From JAGQUL01 sp038212015 (lineage in GTDB: Bacteria > Actinomycetota > Thermoleophilia > Gaiellales > SKUG01), in the NCBI GenBank assembly GCA_038212015.1, contig JBBQUY010000007.1, positions 3,240 through 67,239 of the forward strand: DNA of 64,000 nucleotides, in the 5' to 3' direction. This document shows positions 23,319 to 32,331 of this stretch, in pieces. The notes under the pieces were generated by a model. That model searched no databases, was not told where the DNA came from, and was given only the letters and a program-made list of their open reading frames with translations. How positions within the stretch are numbered: the first letter of the stretch is position 1; each line of letters opens with the position of its first letter. A program made the translations under genes and the position numbers.

Positions 23319-24859
23319 CGGGTGGTGAGCACCCGCGACGAGCGCCACGCGCTCGCATTGCCGGCGGCGTCACGCGTTCGAACCCGAACGATCACGCGAT
23401 CGCCTGGCAGCAGGTCCTCGACGAGGATCGAGCGCGCGAAGCGGCCGGTCATGCCGGTCGTGACGAACCAGCCCTGTCCGAGCACGCGGTGCTGCACCTG
23501 GTAGCTCGCGACCCCCGACTGGGCATCGCGCCCCGCGCCCCAGCGCACGACGAGTGCGTTGAATCCTCGACGCGCGAGCGTCACCGACGACGGCGCGAAT
23601 GGCCGCGCCGCATCCGCATTCGGGCCGGCCTTCACGGTCGCGCTCGGGCCGTTGGATCCGGTCACGTCGAGCGGCCGCACGTTCCAGGTGTACGCATTCG
23701 TCCGGCGCGACGGTTCGACGGTGGCGCGGAACGTGGACGCCGTGGTGATGCCCGCGAGCTCCTCGGCGATGTCGCCGTCGGCGAGCACGCGCCGCCAGAT
23801 GGCGTACCGCTCGGGTCGCGTGCCGATCGTGGGCGCGTCCCAGACCAGTCGCACATGACGATAGTCGCCGCCGCGGCGTCGCAGGTTGGACACGCCGAGC
23901 GTGCCGCCGGGCCCCGCGATCGCCGGGGCGCCATCGGTGGCACCAGGTACCGCGTCGATCCAGCCGCGAAGCGCGTCGATGCGCGAATACGCGCCGAACG
24001 TGCGCTGCGCGCAGCCTTCGCCCCAGGACGTGATGCCTGCGAGCCGCCGAGTGCCGTCGCCGGCATCCACGACGAGCGGGCCGCCGCTGTCGCCCTGACA
24101 CGCATCGCGGCCGAGCGACGTCGCCGTGGCGGCGAGCAGGCCGCCGCACAGGTTCGTGGCGCGTTCGAACGCGACTCCATATCCGCCGCCGACCGTCGAC
24201 GCGCACGAGGAGTCCGGATGCAGGGGAATCGTCGCTTCGCGCAGGTCCGACGGGAATCGCGAGTCGCCGTCGCCCCCTTCGCGAGGATCAGTGTTGCCCC
24301 ATCCGGCGATGAACGCGTTCACCCCGCCCGCGCCGCCGCCCCACAGCGGCGCGTCACCTGGCTGCACGAGCTGGATCGGTGCCGCGCCGACGATCGGCTC
24401 GGCGAGTCGCAGAACCGCGACGTCGTTGCGGAATCCGTCGCCAGCGTTCTTCGCGAAGTCGGGGTGGATGAAGACCTCGGTGACGCGTCGCGCCGCGGTC
24501 GTTCCCGTTCCGAAACTCGTGCGATCGAGCGTTCGCGTGGTGGCGGCGGCATTGACGACCCTCGGAGCATCGTTGGCGCCCTCGTCGATCGTCACGCAGT
24601 GGGCTGCGGTCAGCACGTGCTGGTCGTCGACGAGCGATCCCCCGCAGAATTGGCCGTCGTACTGTGAGCGCGAGCGGGTCGAGACGATCGCGACCAGGAA
24701 CGGCCAGCGCGCCTGGAACTCGGCGTCGGTCATCGCCGACCCGTTCACGATCTCGGCAACGTCCGGCTCGTACGACGCCGCGTGACTCGTCGACGAGGCC
24801 GCGACCGTGACTGCAGCGAGCATGACGGCGAGCGACGCGCGACGAAGATGGCTGGACAT
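23312..24859 (-). CDS. Secreted trypsin-like (S1) serine protease with two fibronectin-like domains
   Basis: 515 residues. The signal peptide covers residues 1-27 (MSSHLRR, then a hydrophobic run ending SHA). The S1 domain runs about 37-315 with His87 (LTAAHC), Asp146 (NDVAVLRL) and Ser258 (CQGDSGGP); Asp252 six residues before the Ser suggests trypsin-like specificity. Two fibronectin-III-like domains follow (about 325-415 and 420-513; VRLVWDAPTIGTRPERYAIW and ALVVRWGAGRDAQSGVASYQV, each read separately). GGGAG lies 9 nt before the ATG at 24859. It differs from the protease at 1961-3364 by lacking the long Pro linker and having one more FN3 domain. Confidence 0.93.
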   Translation of the reverse strand: MSSHLRRASLAVMLAAVTVAASSTSHAASYEPDVAEIVNGSAMTDAEFQARWPFLVAIVSTRSRSQYDGQFCGGSLVDDQHVLTAAHCVTIDEGANDAPRVVNAAATTRTLDRTSFGTGTTAARRVTEVFIHPDFAKNAGDGFRNDVAVLRLAEPIVGAAPIQLVQPGDAPLWGGGAGGVNAFIAGWGNTDPREGGDGDSRFPSDLREATIPLHPDSSCASTVGGGYGVAFERATNLCGGLLAATATSLGRDACQGDSGGPLVVDAGDGTRRLAGITSWGEGCAQRTFGAYSRIDALRGWIDAVPGATDGAPAIAGPGGTLGVSNLRRRGGDYRHVRLVWDAPTIGTRPERYAIWRRVLADGDIAEELAGITTASTFRATVEPSRRTNAYTWNVRPLDVTGSNGPSATVKAGPNADAARPFAPSSVTLARRGFNALVVRWGAGRDAQSGVASYQVQHRVLGQGWFVTTGMTGRFARSILVEDLLPGDRVIVRVRTRDAAGNASAWRSSRVLTTRS

Positions 24860-24938
24860 GCGGTGGCTCCCGGGCGAGGCGCACCGAACCGATCGCGCGC
24901 GCCATTCGTTCCTCGACTATAGCGACCGCGACCGCCGG

Positions 24939-25895
24939 TCAGTCGATCCGAGCGGTCGACCATTCGGAACCATCGACGAGTCGGCTGGGATCGATGCGCT
25001 CGTCCGTGCGCGGCACACGCGCACGCGTGAAGACCGACACCAGATCCGCCGCACCGGTCACGTCGTCGCTCGGCGTGATGCCGATCGACGTGGCGAGCGT
25101 CGCGAGCACCGCAGAAGGTGCAATGCCGCGAGCTGCGAGCTCCGTGAGGCTCGCGGCGCCGTGCCGCTTGGCGAGACGCGCACCGTCTGGTCCGAGCACG
25201 AGCCCGACGTGCGCGAAGCGTGGCACGTGCAGGTCGAGCTGCTCGGCGATCCAGATCTGTCGTGGCGTCGTCGGTGCGAGGTCCGCGCCGCGCACCACCT
25301 CGTCGATCCCGAGGTCGGATTCATCGACCGGGCTCGCGAGGTTGTAGGCGGCGACACCGTCGCGACGCCGCACCACGAAGTCGTCGACGATCGCGTCGAC
25401 GCGGCCGAGCAGCTCGTCGTCGAACCCGACACGTGTCGCGTCGGCGCGCACCCGCACGCAGTGTGGATCGCCCACCGCGACGCGCGCGGCGGCAGCGTTC
25501 GAGGACAACGACGCGCACGTGCCTGGATACGGGGCCTCGACCCCCGGCCCATGCGGGGCAGTCGCGGCGGCGAGCACCTCGGCGCGCGTGCAGAAGCACG
25601 GATAGGTGCGGCCGGCGGCGTCGAGCAGTTCCAGGGCGTCGTCGTAGCGTGCGAGCCGATCGGACTGGCGGACGATCTCGCCGTCCCAGTCAATGCCAAG
25701 TGCTCGCAGGTCGTCGAGCTGCTCCCGCTCGTGCTCCGGTCGCGATCGGTCCGGGTCGAGGTCGTCGACGCGCAGCAGGAACCGTCCGCCGGCCGCGCGC
25801 GCGAACAGCCACGCAACGAGCGCGGTGCGCAGGTTGCCCAGGTGCAGCGGCCCGGTGGGGCTCGGCGCGAATCGTCCGTCATGTCCGGTTGCCAT
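24939..25895 (-). CDS. gluQ: Glutamyl-Q tRNA(Asp) synthetase (GluQRS)
   Basis: Activates glutamate and transfers it to queuosine in tRNA(Asp). The 318-residue length corresponds to a glutamyl-tRNA synthetase catalytic core without the anticodon-binding domain. The HIGH-like motif is FAPSPTGPLHLGN (residues 9-21). The KMSKS-like motif is RLAKRHGA. The zinc-site pattern CFC (Cys100, Cys102) with later YPGTC (Cys127) fits GluQRS. The frame extends upstream to 26210, but homology starts at ATG 25895. A short glutamyl-tRNA synthetase is the only real alternative. Confidence 0.9.
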   Translation of the reverse strand: MATGHDGRFAPSPTGPLHLGNLRTALVAWLFARAAGGRFLLRVDDLDPDRSRPEHEREQLDDLRALGIDWDGEIVRQSDRLARYDDALELLDAAGRTYPCFCTRAEVLAAATAPHGPGVEAPYPGTCASLSSNAAAARVAVGDPHCVRVRADATRVGFDDELLGRVDAIVDDFVVRRRDGVAAYNLASPVDESDLGIDEVVRGADLAPTTPRQIWIAEQLDLHVPRFAHVGLVLGPDGARLAKRHGAASLTELAARGIAPSAVLATLATSIGITPSDDVTGAADLVSVFTRARVPRTDERIDPSRLVDGSEWSTARID

Positions 25896-25993
25896 ATCGA
25901 CGTATCCTGCCAGCCGCGAACCGGGGGACGATGCGGCCACGAACTGGCCGCAACAGTGCAACATCCCTGCACCTGGAGCCGAGGAACTGGAGA

Positions 25994-26665
25994 ATGAGCA
26001 TTTCCTGGTCCTCAGTCTCTGCCGGCGCGATGACGGCTGCCGTCTCGCTCGGCTCGACCCTGCAGCAGGTGGGGGCGTCGGCGACCGCCGCCGCGCAGAC
26101 GGTGACTGCCGGTGGCCTGCAGGCGATGAGCCAGGGCGCGGCGACCGCCGCCAACCAGGCGACCGTCGCCGCCACCACGGCAGCGACGAACGCCGCTGCG
26201 ACGCTGCCACAGGCCGTCAATACCGCCGCGGTGACCACCGCGCGGCTCGGATCCGACCTGTCGCTCATGGAGAAGCCGGCGAAGGCGATGGCGACGGCCA
26301 TTCCCAAGAGTTCACTGCTGATGCGCACGGCAGGTTTCCTGTCGAAGGCGCTGCCGATCGTCACGATCGGGGCGAGTGCACTCTCGGGCGCGCGCATCGT
26401 CAACGACGGGGGCGCGCAGGCGCTCATCACCACCAAGGACGGTCGCGGTGCCGTGCTCGGCGCAGTCGGTGGAGCGCTCCTGCTCGTGCCGCATCCCGCC
26501 ACGCAGCTGGCAGCGGCCGGCGTGCTCGGCGCCGTCGCGGTGAACCAGTTCGGCGGCATGCATCGACTCGACAAGCTCGACCTCGACGCGGCACGCTCGC
26601 CGGCGTCGCCATCGAATCCGGGGCCCGCGCACCAGCAGCTCGCACCGGCACCGCCCCTGCCGTAG
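25994..26665 (+). CDS. Ala-rich protein of unknown function with two hydrophobic segments
   Basis: 223 residues. The first ~85 residues are Ala/Thr/Gln-rich and probably helical (many AATTAATNA-type stretches). Hydrophobic segments at about 110-135 (LSKALPIVTIGASALSGA) and 152-182 (AVLGAVGGALLLVPHP, then AAAGVLGAVAVNQF) may insert in a membrane. The C-terminal 25 residues are Pro-rich. The ATG at 25994 has GGAG near it. No family is recognised and no signal peptide is present. Its style (leaderless, Ala-rich head, Pro-rich tail) recalls the NlpC/P60 and SGNH proteins of this window. It converges with the EamA transporter gene. Confidence 0.68.
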   Translation: MSISWSSVSAGAMTAAVSLGSTLQQVGASATAAAQTVTAGGLQAMSQGAATAANQATVAATTAATNAAATLPQAVNTAAVTTARLGSDLSLMEKPAKAMATAIPKSSLLMRTAGFLSKALPIVTIGASALSGARIVNDGGAQALITTKDGRGAVLGAVGGALLLVPHPATQLAAAGVLGAVAVNQFGGMHRLDKLDLDAARSPASPSNPGPAHQQLAPAPPLP

Positions 26666-26670
26666 CCGAA

Positions 26671-27816
26671 TCAGCGCAGGCCGTCGAACGCCTCGTCGAT
26701 CGCCAGCGCGTCCATGCCGTCGGTCGCCTGCCACGGGCGCGCCGTGCGACGCGAGGCGAACGCGGGCGTGGGTGCCGGCGCGAACCCGCGGCGCACCGTG
26801 CCGCGCCCAACGCTGATCGGCCGACCGATCGCGCCCGCGCGAGCGCCGCGCGACCGACGCGAGCGGACGGAACTCGTATCGGGAGCCGCGTCGGGGACCG
26901 CTACGTTCGCGCGTGCCTCGGCCGCGAGCAGCAGGACGACGGCGACGATCACGGCGCTCCCGGCCACGACCGTTCGCCCGTCGAGCTGCTCGCCGAGTAC
27001 CGCGACGCCAAGCCCGACGGCGACGAGCGGATTCACGAATGCGTGGGTCGACGCAGTGCCGGCGCTCACGTTGTCGAGCAGCCAGCCGTAGGCGAGGAAG
27101 CCGCCGATCGACGCTGCCAGGACCAGATAGGTCCAGCCACCGAACGCCAGCGAGGTGATCGCGCGGATGTCGAAGCGTGCGCCTTCGCCGGTCGCGAGCG
27201 CGACCAGCCCGAGCTGGACGCCGCCGCTCAGCATCTGCATGCCGACGCCGAGCAGCAGTCCACCAGCCTTCTCGGCCCGCGGCGCGAACAGCGACGCGGC
27301 GGCCCAGGCGGCATTCGCGAACACGAGCACGAGCATCGCGCCTGCATCGAGCCCGGAAGCGCCGCCGGGAGCGACGAGCACGCCGACACCTGCGACACCC
27401 ACGGCGACGCCGGCGAGGGCGATCGAGTTGCGCGACGCGCCGCGCGTCACCACCAGCTGCAGCAGGACGATCCAGAGGGGTGCAGTGGCGACGAGCAGCG
27501 CGGCGATGCCAGTGGGGAGCTTCGTCGCGGCCCAGCCGGTCGCGCCCATCCCGATCACGATGAAGCCAAGCCCCACGATCGACGCGTCACGCCACGCGCG
27601 CCGGGACGGCAACGGCTGACCCGAGCGCCGCGCCAGCAGCAGTCCGATCCCGGTCGCCACTGCGCCCGCGACCAGGAATCGCGTGGCCATGAGCAGCAGC
27701 GGCGGAAACGACTCGAGGGCGTAGATGATCGCGACGAACGACGAGCCCCAGACGAGCCAGGTGACGAGCAGCGTGGAGACGAGAAGGGTGCTTCGGGATG
27801 CGAGGACGGATGCCAT
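26671..27816 (-). CDS. EamA-family (DMT superfamily) transporter
   Basis: 381 residues. Ten hydrophobic helices in two EamA repeats occupy about residues 8-300, with segments WGSSFVAIIYALESFPPLLL and GWLLDNVSAGTASTHAFVNP typical of YedA-like metabolite exporters. The extra ~75-residue Arg/Pro/Ala-rich C-terminal tail after the last helix is unusual for the family. ATG 27816 is preferred over the longer start at 27849. It is divergent from an Lrp/AsnC gene, a common partner that senses an amino acid and switches on its exporter. The palindrome at 27882-27898 lies between them. Confidence 0.9.
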   Translation of the reverse strand: MASVLASRSTLLVSTLLVTWLVWGSSFVAIIYALESFPPLLLMATRFLVAGAVATGIGLLLARRSGQPLPSRRAWRDASIVGLGFIVIGMGATGWAATKLPTGIAALLVATAPLWIVLLQLVVTRGASRNSIALAGVAVGVAGVGVLVAPGGASGLDAGAMLVLVFANAAWAAASLFAPRAEKAGGLLLGVGMQMLSGGVQLGLVALATGEGARFDIRAITSLAFGGWTYLVLAASIGGFLAYGWLLDNVSAGTASTHAFVNPLVAVGLGVAVLGEQLDGRTVVAGSAVIVAVVLLLAAEARANVAVPDAAPDTSSVRSRRSRGARAGAIGRPISVGRGTVRRGFAPAPTPAFASRRTARPWQATDGMDALAIDEAFDGLR

Positions 27817-27881
27817 GCCTGACACGGTAGGCGGCATCCGCTCCTGCACCTATGGACGATCGAACGTATGTAAACCTATTC

Positions 27882-27898
27882 GCTTTCGAATCGAAAGC
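27882..27898. promoter_or_regulatory. Perfect inverted repeat in the EamA/Lrp divergent region (candidate operator)
   Basis: GCTTTCG-AAT-CGAAAGC: 7-bp arms with a 3-nt spacer, in an A/T-rich stretch unusual for this window (27817-28000). Its position between the divergent transporter and Lrp-type regulator suggests an autoregulatory site. Sites of this length fit an Lrp-family dimer. Confidence 0.55.
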
Positions 27899-28000
27899 AT
27901 TTTGCAGGAAATCGCCTTCGATCCGGACATACGCCGGAAAAAGTCGCCCAAAAACGCGGTGAAACTTGGGAAATTCCTCGTACCGCGCTACCGTGTGGGA

Positions 28001-28483
28001 ATGACTGCCGCTCCCGTTTCCAGCCTCGCCCCCGCTCCGATCAATCTCGATCCGACCGATCGGGAAATCATTCGTGAATTGGAGCGTGACGCTCGAATCC
28101 CGTGGGCACAGCTCGGGCGACGTGTCGCGCTCACGGCTCCGGCGGTCCGCGAACGCGTGCGACGCATGCAGCGAGCGGGCGTCATCACCGGCTACGGTGC
28201 CTGGATCGACCCCGCCACGCTTGGGCGAGGCATCGGAGCGTTCATCCGAGTCACCACCTCCTCGCAGCCGCGACACGAACGTCTCATCGAGTTCGTTGCC
28301 GAACGGGGCGAGGTGGTCGAGTGCCATTCACTCACGGGCGACGACAGCGTGATCATGCGTGTGCAGGTCGGTGACATGGCCGAGCTCGAGCGGCTCACGA
28401 CGTCGCTCTCACACTTCGGTCGAACGACGACGTCGATGATCCTGACGTCGCCGATACCATGGCGGAACGTGATGTCGCGCTAG
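28001..28483 (+). CDS. Lrp/AsnC-family transcriptional regulator
   Basis: 160 residues. The N-terminal winged HTH (about 15-63) has LDPTDREIIRELERDARIPW and VRERVRRMQRAGVITGYGA, and the RAM ligand-sensing domain follows (about 70-155, FIRVTTSSQPRHERLIEFV, VVECHSLTGDDSVIMRVQV). The length is normal. It is likely to bind the palindrome upstream and control the EamA gene in response to an amino acid; the effector is not predictable. The ATG at 28001 is the first Met of the domain, though the reading frame stays open far upstream. Its last 75 nt overlap the convergent membrane-protein gene. Confidence 0.93.
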   Translation: MTAAPVSSLAPAPINLDPTDREIIRELERDARIPWAQLGRRVALTAPAVRERVRRMQRAGVITGYGAWIDPATLGRGIGAFIRVTTSSQPRHERLIEFVAERGEVVECHSLTGDDSVIMRVQVGDMAELERLTTSLSHFGRTTTSMILTSPIPWRNVMSR

Positions 28484-28834
28484 CGGGCGCCTGCTCGACG
28501 GCGGCGGATCCCACGGCTCCAGCGGCGCGAGATCGTCGTCCCCAGCATCGCCTTCCTTGTCGTCCGGATCATTCGGGCTCGACGCCTCGAAACCACCGAG
28601 CAGCCGCATCACGCCCACGACCCCGACGACGAGCACCCCGACGTCGGCGATCGTGATCGCAAGCAGCGCCCTTCCCGGCGTGGGTGGCAGGCGAAGCGAC
28701 CAGAGCCAGATCCAGGCGACGATCGCAACCGCCAGCGGCGCGATCGCCCAGCGGACGTCGCGCCCGCGGACGAGTCGTTCCGCGGCACCTGCGATCGCGA
28801 CGCTGCAGGTCGTCGTTGCCAGGACCGTTTCCAT
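28409..28834 (-). CDS. Small membrane protein with two helices and acidic tail (unknown function)
   Basis: 141 residues. The likely transmembrane segments are about 30-48 (IAPLAVAIVAWIWLWSLRL) and 57-80 (ALLAITIADVGVLVVGVVGVM). An acidic linker (DPDDKEGDAGDDD) and a Pro/Arg-rich tail follow. No family is recognised. Alternating hydrophobic and strongly charged composition supports a real gene; the C-terminal 25 codons overlap the Lrp gene on the other strand and may be mispredicted. Confidence 0.55.
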   Translation of the reverse strand: METVLATTTCSVAIAGAAERLVRGRDVRWAIAPLAVAIVAWIWLWSLRLPPTPGRALLAITIADVGVLVVGVVGVMRLLGGFEASSPNDPDDKEGDAGDDDLAPLEPWDPPPSSRRPLARHHVPPWYRRRQDHRRRRSTEV

Positions 28835-28907
28835 CCCTGCATCCTGCCATCGCTGTGCGCCATTGCACGCAGGCGAGCGCGCAACGCGCGCGGGAACGTC
28901 GGTAGGA

Positions 28908-28921
28908 TGCAGCTTGCTGCA
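28908..28921. promoter_or_regulatory. Short perfect inverted repeat upstream of the cysteine dioxygenase gene
   Basis: TGCAGC-TT-GCTGCA, 6-bp arms, ending 17 nt before the GTG start at 28939. It could be an operator or a leader hairpin; nothing else supports either reading. Confidence 0.35.
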
Positions 28922-28938
28922 GGTTTGATGAACGGTCT

Positions 28939-29574
28939 GTGGCGCCGACGCTCATGACCCTGCCCGCCGCCACCCCTGCATCCTCCGACGCGCCCGCGCT
29001 GACGCCGCAGCAGTGGAATGAAGTCGCTGCGCCGCCCGCCGAGCTGTCGGAGCGCTGCGCACAGCTCATGCCGCATGCCGGCGTGCTCGACGTGGTGGAA
29101 CTCGAACGCCTTGCGCTGGACATCGTCGATGACCCGCAGCTGTGGCAGCCGCTCGTGATCGAGGACGCGCATCGTCGCCGCTATCGCCTGCTGTACGAGG
29201 ATGGACGCGTCGACGTGTGGGTGCTCAGCTGGATGGGTGGGCAAGGCACGGGCTTCCACGATCACGACCTGTCGGCCGTCGGGCTTGCGTGTGCGCAGGG
29301 TGAGGTCGTCGAGCGGCAGATGCTGCTCCCCAACGGCGCGACGAGCGTGCACATGACGTCGGGCGTCGGGCGGCAGGGACCGCCCGGCTACATCCACTCC
29401 GTCGCGCACCTCGAGGGTCATCCGGCCGTGACGATCCATGCGTATTCGCCGCCGCTCGTGCGGGTGGGGCAGTACCGCGTCGACGACGAGGGCGTGCTGC
29501 GGCGATCGATCGAACACGGTCGCCAGGAGCTGCTCGACAACACCATCGCGGCGATCGATCCCGACCGCGCATGA
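28939..29574 (+). CDS. Cysteine dioxygenase type I family protein
   Basis: Non-haem iron cupin that oxidises cysteine (or a related thiol) to a sulfinate. 211 residues; the cupin core includes DVWVLSWMGGQGTGFHDHD with His107 and His109 and a third ligand His153 in GPPGYIHSVAHLEG, followed by AVTIHAYSPPL. These match the bacterial CDO metal triad. The GTG at 28939 is used; ATG 28954 is an equally possible start. A membrane-protein gene overlaps its stop (ATGA). Confidence 0.87.
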   Translation: MAPTLMTLPAATPASSDAPALTPQQWNEVAAPPAELSERCAQLMPHAGVLDVVELERLALDIVDDPQLWQPLVIEDAHRRRYRLLYEDGRVDVWVLSWMGGQGTGFHDHDLSAVGLACAQGEVVERQMLLPNGATSVHMTSGVGRQGPPGYIHSVAHLEGHPAVTIHAYSPPLVRVGQYRVDDEGVLRRSIEHGRQELLDNTIAAIDPDRA

Positions 29575-30176
29575 CGCCGCGCCGCATCGCAGGTCCAGTG
29601 GCGTTCACGATCGTCGTGCTGACCCTGCTCGGGTTCCTCGTGCACGCCACGTTCAACCCCGACCTGCCGCAATTCGACGGCAAGGCGATGGCTGCGCGCC
29701 TGCTGCTCTTTCCGCTCGCTGCCGCGGTCGTGCCCGCCGGCTGGTGGATCGTGCGGCGACGGCGCGGGCCGGGCGTCGCGTTCCCCTGGGCGGCCGCGAC
29801 TCTGCTCGTGCTGCCGTTCGTCATTGACCTGATCGGTAACGCGTTCACGCTCTACATCGACATCGAGCGCTTCGATGACGCCGTCCACACGATCAACCCG
29901 GTGCTCGGAGTCGCCGGGATTGCACTGCTGCTCGACCACACGAGTGCCCCCCGCTGGGCGGTCTGGACGATGGCGTTCGGACTCGGATGCGCCGCGCACA
30001 TCTGCTTCGAGATCATCGAGTACCTGCTGCTGGTCGGCATCGGCGCGGTCGAACTGGGACTGACACTGAAAGACACGCTCAGCGACCTCGCCGCCGGACT
30101 CATCGGCGCGGCGATCGGGGCATTCGCGCCGTGGATCGGCGGCTCGGGCGGCGCGCGCCGCGTGCGCGGGTCCTGA
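29571..30176 (+). CDS. Membrane protein of unknown function coupled to cysteine dioxygenase
   Basis: 201 residues with about six hydrophobic segments. The middle part carries RFDDAVHTINPVLGV, then CFEIIEYLLLVGIG and LKDTLSDLAAGLIGAAIG. This order of D-D-H, E-x-x-E and D-x-x-D around helices resembles YjdF/DUF2238-type membrane proteins, but I am not certain of the family. Its ATG overlaps the dioxygenase stop as ATGA, so the genes are co-translated. A role in handling a sulfur compound is only a guess from position. Confidence 0.72.
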   Translation: MTPRRIAGPVAFTIVVLTLLGFLVHATFNPDLPQFDGKAMAARLLLFPLAAAVVPAGWWIVRRRRGPGVAFPWAAATLLVLPFVIDLIGNAFTLYIDIERFDDAVHTINPVLGVAGIALLLDHTSAPRWAVWTMAFGLGCAAHICFEIIEYLLLVGIGAVELGLTLKDTLSDLAAGLIGAAIGAFAPWIGGSGGARRVRGS

Positions 30177-30219
30177 CACGCGAGGTTCAGTCCACGCATG
30201 TCGCGGGCATCGCGGATGC

Positions 30220-31950
30220 ATGACCCAGACCAAGTACCTGCCCGACCTGTCCCATCGCACCCCGACGCCACGCTGGCTTCCGACCGACCTGCCGGCACGG
30301 CTCGACGCCGACTGGATCCGCGCGCGCTACGAGGAGATCCTCGCCGCGTGTGACACCGCCGGCGACGATGCGGACGCCTGGATCGACATCGTGCTGCGCA
30401 CGTCCGAGCTGGAATCGCTCATCGGCTCGCACGGCTCACGCGTGCGCATCTCGTACCGCCAGGCCACCGACGATCCGGACATCACCACGGAGCTCGAGCG
30501 CTGGAACCGCGAGGTCTCGCCGACGATCACCGACAGCTCCGTCGAGGTCGCACGCAAGGTCGTCGCCTCCCCGTGCGCCGACGCGCTCGACGCGAAGTTC
30601 GGCCCGAACTTCCTCAAGCTCGCCGAAGCGGCGTGCCGCGCACATGCACCCGTGAACACCGCCCTGCGCACCGAGCTGAGCGACGTGACGATGCGCCACA
30701 CGCGCGTGTTCGGCAAGGGCACGATCCAGTGGCGCGGCGAGACGCACCCGTTCAGCTTCGCGCGCAAGGCCGCGCTCGACACCGACCGCGACGAGCGCCA
30801 CAAGGCGTGGCACAGCAAGGTCGACTACGTGCGCGAGCATGAGGGCGAGCTCCAGCAGATCTTCGACGAGGCGCTCGCGCTGCGCTCGAAGATGGCGGAG
30901 AACCTGGGACAGCCCAGCTACGTCGACCTGCGGTATCTGGAGATGAGCCGCTTCGACTGGACGCCCGAAGATGCCGCCAAGGTGCGCGGCGCGATCGAGC
31001 GGCACGTCGTTCCGGTGGCAACGGAGCTGCAGCTCGCACAGGCGCGCGCGCTCGGCACCGAGAAGCTGCACCCGGCAGACGAGGCGATCATGCCGCTGCC
31101 CGCCCCGGAAGTGATCGTCGACGTGGACGGCCAGATCGCTGCTGCGACGACCGTCTTCGAATCGATGGGGCCGGCGTTCGGTGATCCGTGGAAGCTGCTC
31201 GTCGACGAGGGGCTCATCGACCTGCCCGCGCGCGTAGGCAAGGGCACCGGTGCGTTCTGCGGCGGCTTCCCGTTCGAGAAGGTGCCGTTCATCTTCTGCA
31301 ACTCGGTGGGGGCGCACGACGACGTGAAGACGCTCGTGCACGAGTTCGGGCATGCACTGCAGGGGTGGCGCAGCCGGGAGATCGAGCCCGTCGACCTGCA
31401 GCATCCGACGATGGAGGCGTGCGAGATCCACTCGATGACGCTGGAGCTGCTGTCGCTGCCGTACCTCGGCCCGTTCTTCGGCGACGACGGGCTCGACCAC
31501 TTCAAGGTGGAGCACCTGCGCTCGACGCTGGATGTGGTGCCGTACATGGCGGCGATCGACGAGTTTCAGCACCGCGTGTACCAGGAGGGGCTGGATTCGG
31601 ACGGCCGCGCAGCGGCGTGGCGCGAGGCGGGCGAGCGGTTCCAGCCGGCGATCGACTGGGCCGCGGACGAGTGGTACGGCGGCGCGCGCTGGATGTTCCA
31701 GCTGCACGTGTTCCAGTATCCGTTCTACTACCTCGACTACGCGCTCGCGCGGCTCGTGAGCTGGGAGCTGTGGCTCGAGTCGCTCGAAGACGAATCCGCG
31801 GCGCTCGACAAGTACCTCGCGCTCTGCGACATGGGCGGCACCAAGCCCTTCCGCCAGATGGTCGTCGACGCCGGACTCGGGGACCCGTTCGACGAGGCCG
31901 TCGTCGAGCGCACCATGGCGAAGCTCCGCCCGCACCTGCAGCTGGACTGA
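30220..31950 (+). CDS. M3-family oligoendopeptidase
   Basis: Cytosolic zinc oligopeptidase, 576 residues. The zinc site is HEFGH (His374, Glu375, His378), with the third ligand probably Glu402 in MEACEIHSM, equivalent to the aEvAST segment of PepF-type enzymes. The substrate-region features FCGGFPFEK and PFIFCNSVGAHDDVKTLVH fit the PepF branch, and the C-terminal half (QLHVFQYPFYYLDYALA) has the conserved Tyr-rich pattern. The ATG at 30220 begins just after the divergence from the membrane gene. All catalytic residues are present. Confidence 0.95.
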   Translation: MTQTKYLPDLSHRTPTPRWLPTDLPARLDADWIRARYEEILAACDTAGDDADAWIDIVLRTSELESLIGSHGSRVRISYRQATDDPDITTELERWNREVSPTITDSSVEVARKVVASPCADALDAKFGPNFLKLAEAACRAHAPVNTALRTELSDVTMRHTRVFGKGTIQWRGETHPFSFARKAALDTDRDERHKAWHSKVDYVREHEGELQQIFDEALALRSKMAENLGQPSYVDLRYLEMSRFDWTPEDAAKVRGAIERHVVPVATELQLAQARALGTEKLHPADEAIMPLPAPEVIVDVDGQIAAATTVFESMGPAFGDPWKLLVDEGLIDLPARVGKGTGAFCGGFPFEKVPFIFCNSVGAHDDVKTLVHEFGHALQGWRSREIEPVDLQHPTMEACEIHSMTLELLSLPYLGPFFGDDGLDHFKVEHLRSTLDVVPYMAAIDEFQHRVYQEGLDSDGRAAAWREAGERFQPAIDWAADEWYGGARWMFQLHVFQYPFYYLDYALARLVSWELWLESLEDESAALDKYLALCDMGGTKPFRQMVVDAGLGDPFDEAVVERTMAKLRPHLQLD

Positions 31951-31960
31951 TCGTCCGCCG

Positions 31961-32308
31961 TCAGGCGAGGCGCGCGCCGTCGGGCGCGTCCTGATCGTCG
32001 ACCGTCGCGAGCACGACCGCGCCGTCTTCGCGATGGAAGCCGGTGACGAGCACCTCGCTCATGACCGGGCCGATCTGGCGTGGCGGAAAGTTGACGACGC
32101 ACACGACGCGTCGCCCGACGAGCTCGTCGACCGAGTACAGGTCGGTGATCTGCGCGCTGCTCGACTTCACTCCGAGTTCGAGGCCCAGGTCCACGCGCAG
32201 CCGGTACGCGGGCTTGCGCGCCTCCGGGAACTCGCGTGCCTCGACGATCGTGCCCACGCGCAGGTCGACGCGCGCGAACTCGTCCCATGTCAGCGGCGCT
32301 TCGGTCAT
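31961..32308 (-). CDS. csaA: CsaA-type tRNA-binding/export chaperone protein
   Basis: 115-residue single OB-fold tRNA-binding domain, the size of CsaA. It starts near FARVDLRVGTIVEAREFPEA, with KSSSAQITDLYSVDELVG and VCVVNFPPRQIGPVMSEVLV following in the expected order. CsaA proteins act as secretion-related chaperones and can bind tRNA or peptides. The reading frame runs upstream to 32497, but the domain begins at ATG 32308, 24 nt downstream of the isocitrate dehydrogenase stop. Confidence 0.93.
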   Translation of the reverse strand: MTEAPLTWDEFARVDLRVGTIVEAREFPEARKPAYRLRVDLGLELGVKSSSAQITDLYSVDELVGRRVVCVVNFPPRQIGPVMSEVLVTGFHREDGAVVLATVDDQDAPDGARLA

Positions 32309-32331
32309 GCGTCGTGCCGTCCCGGGCCCAC

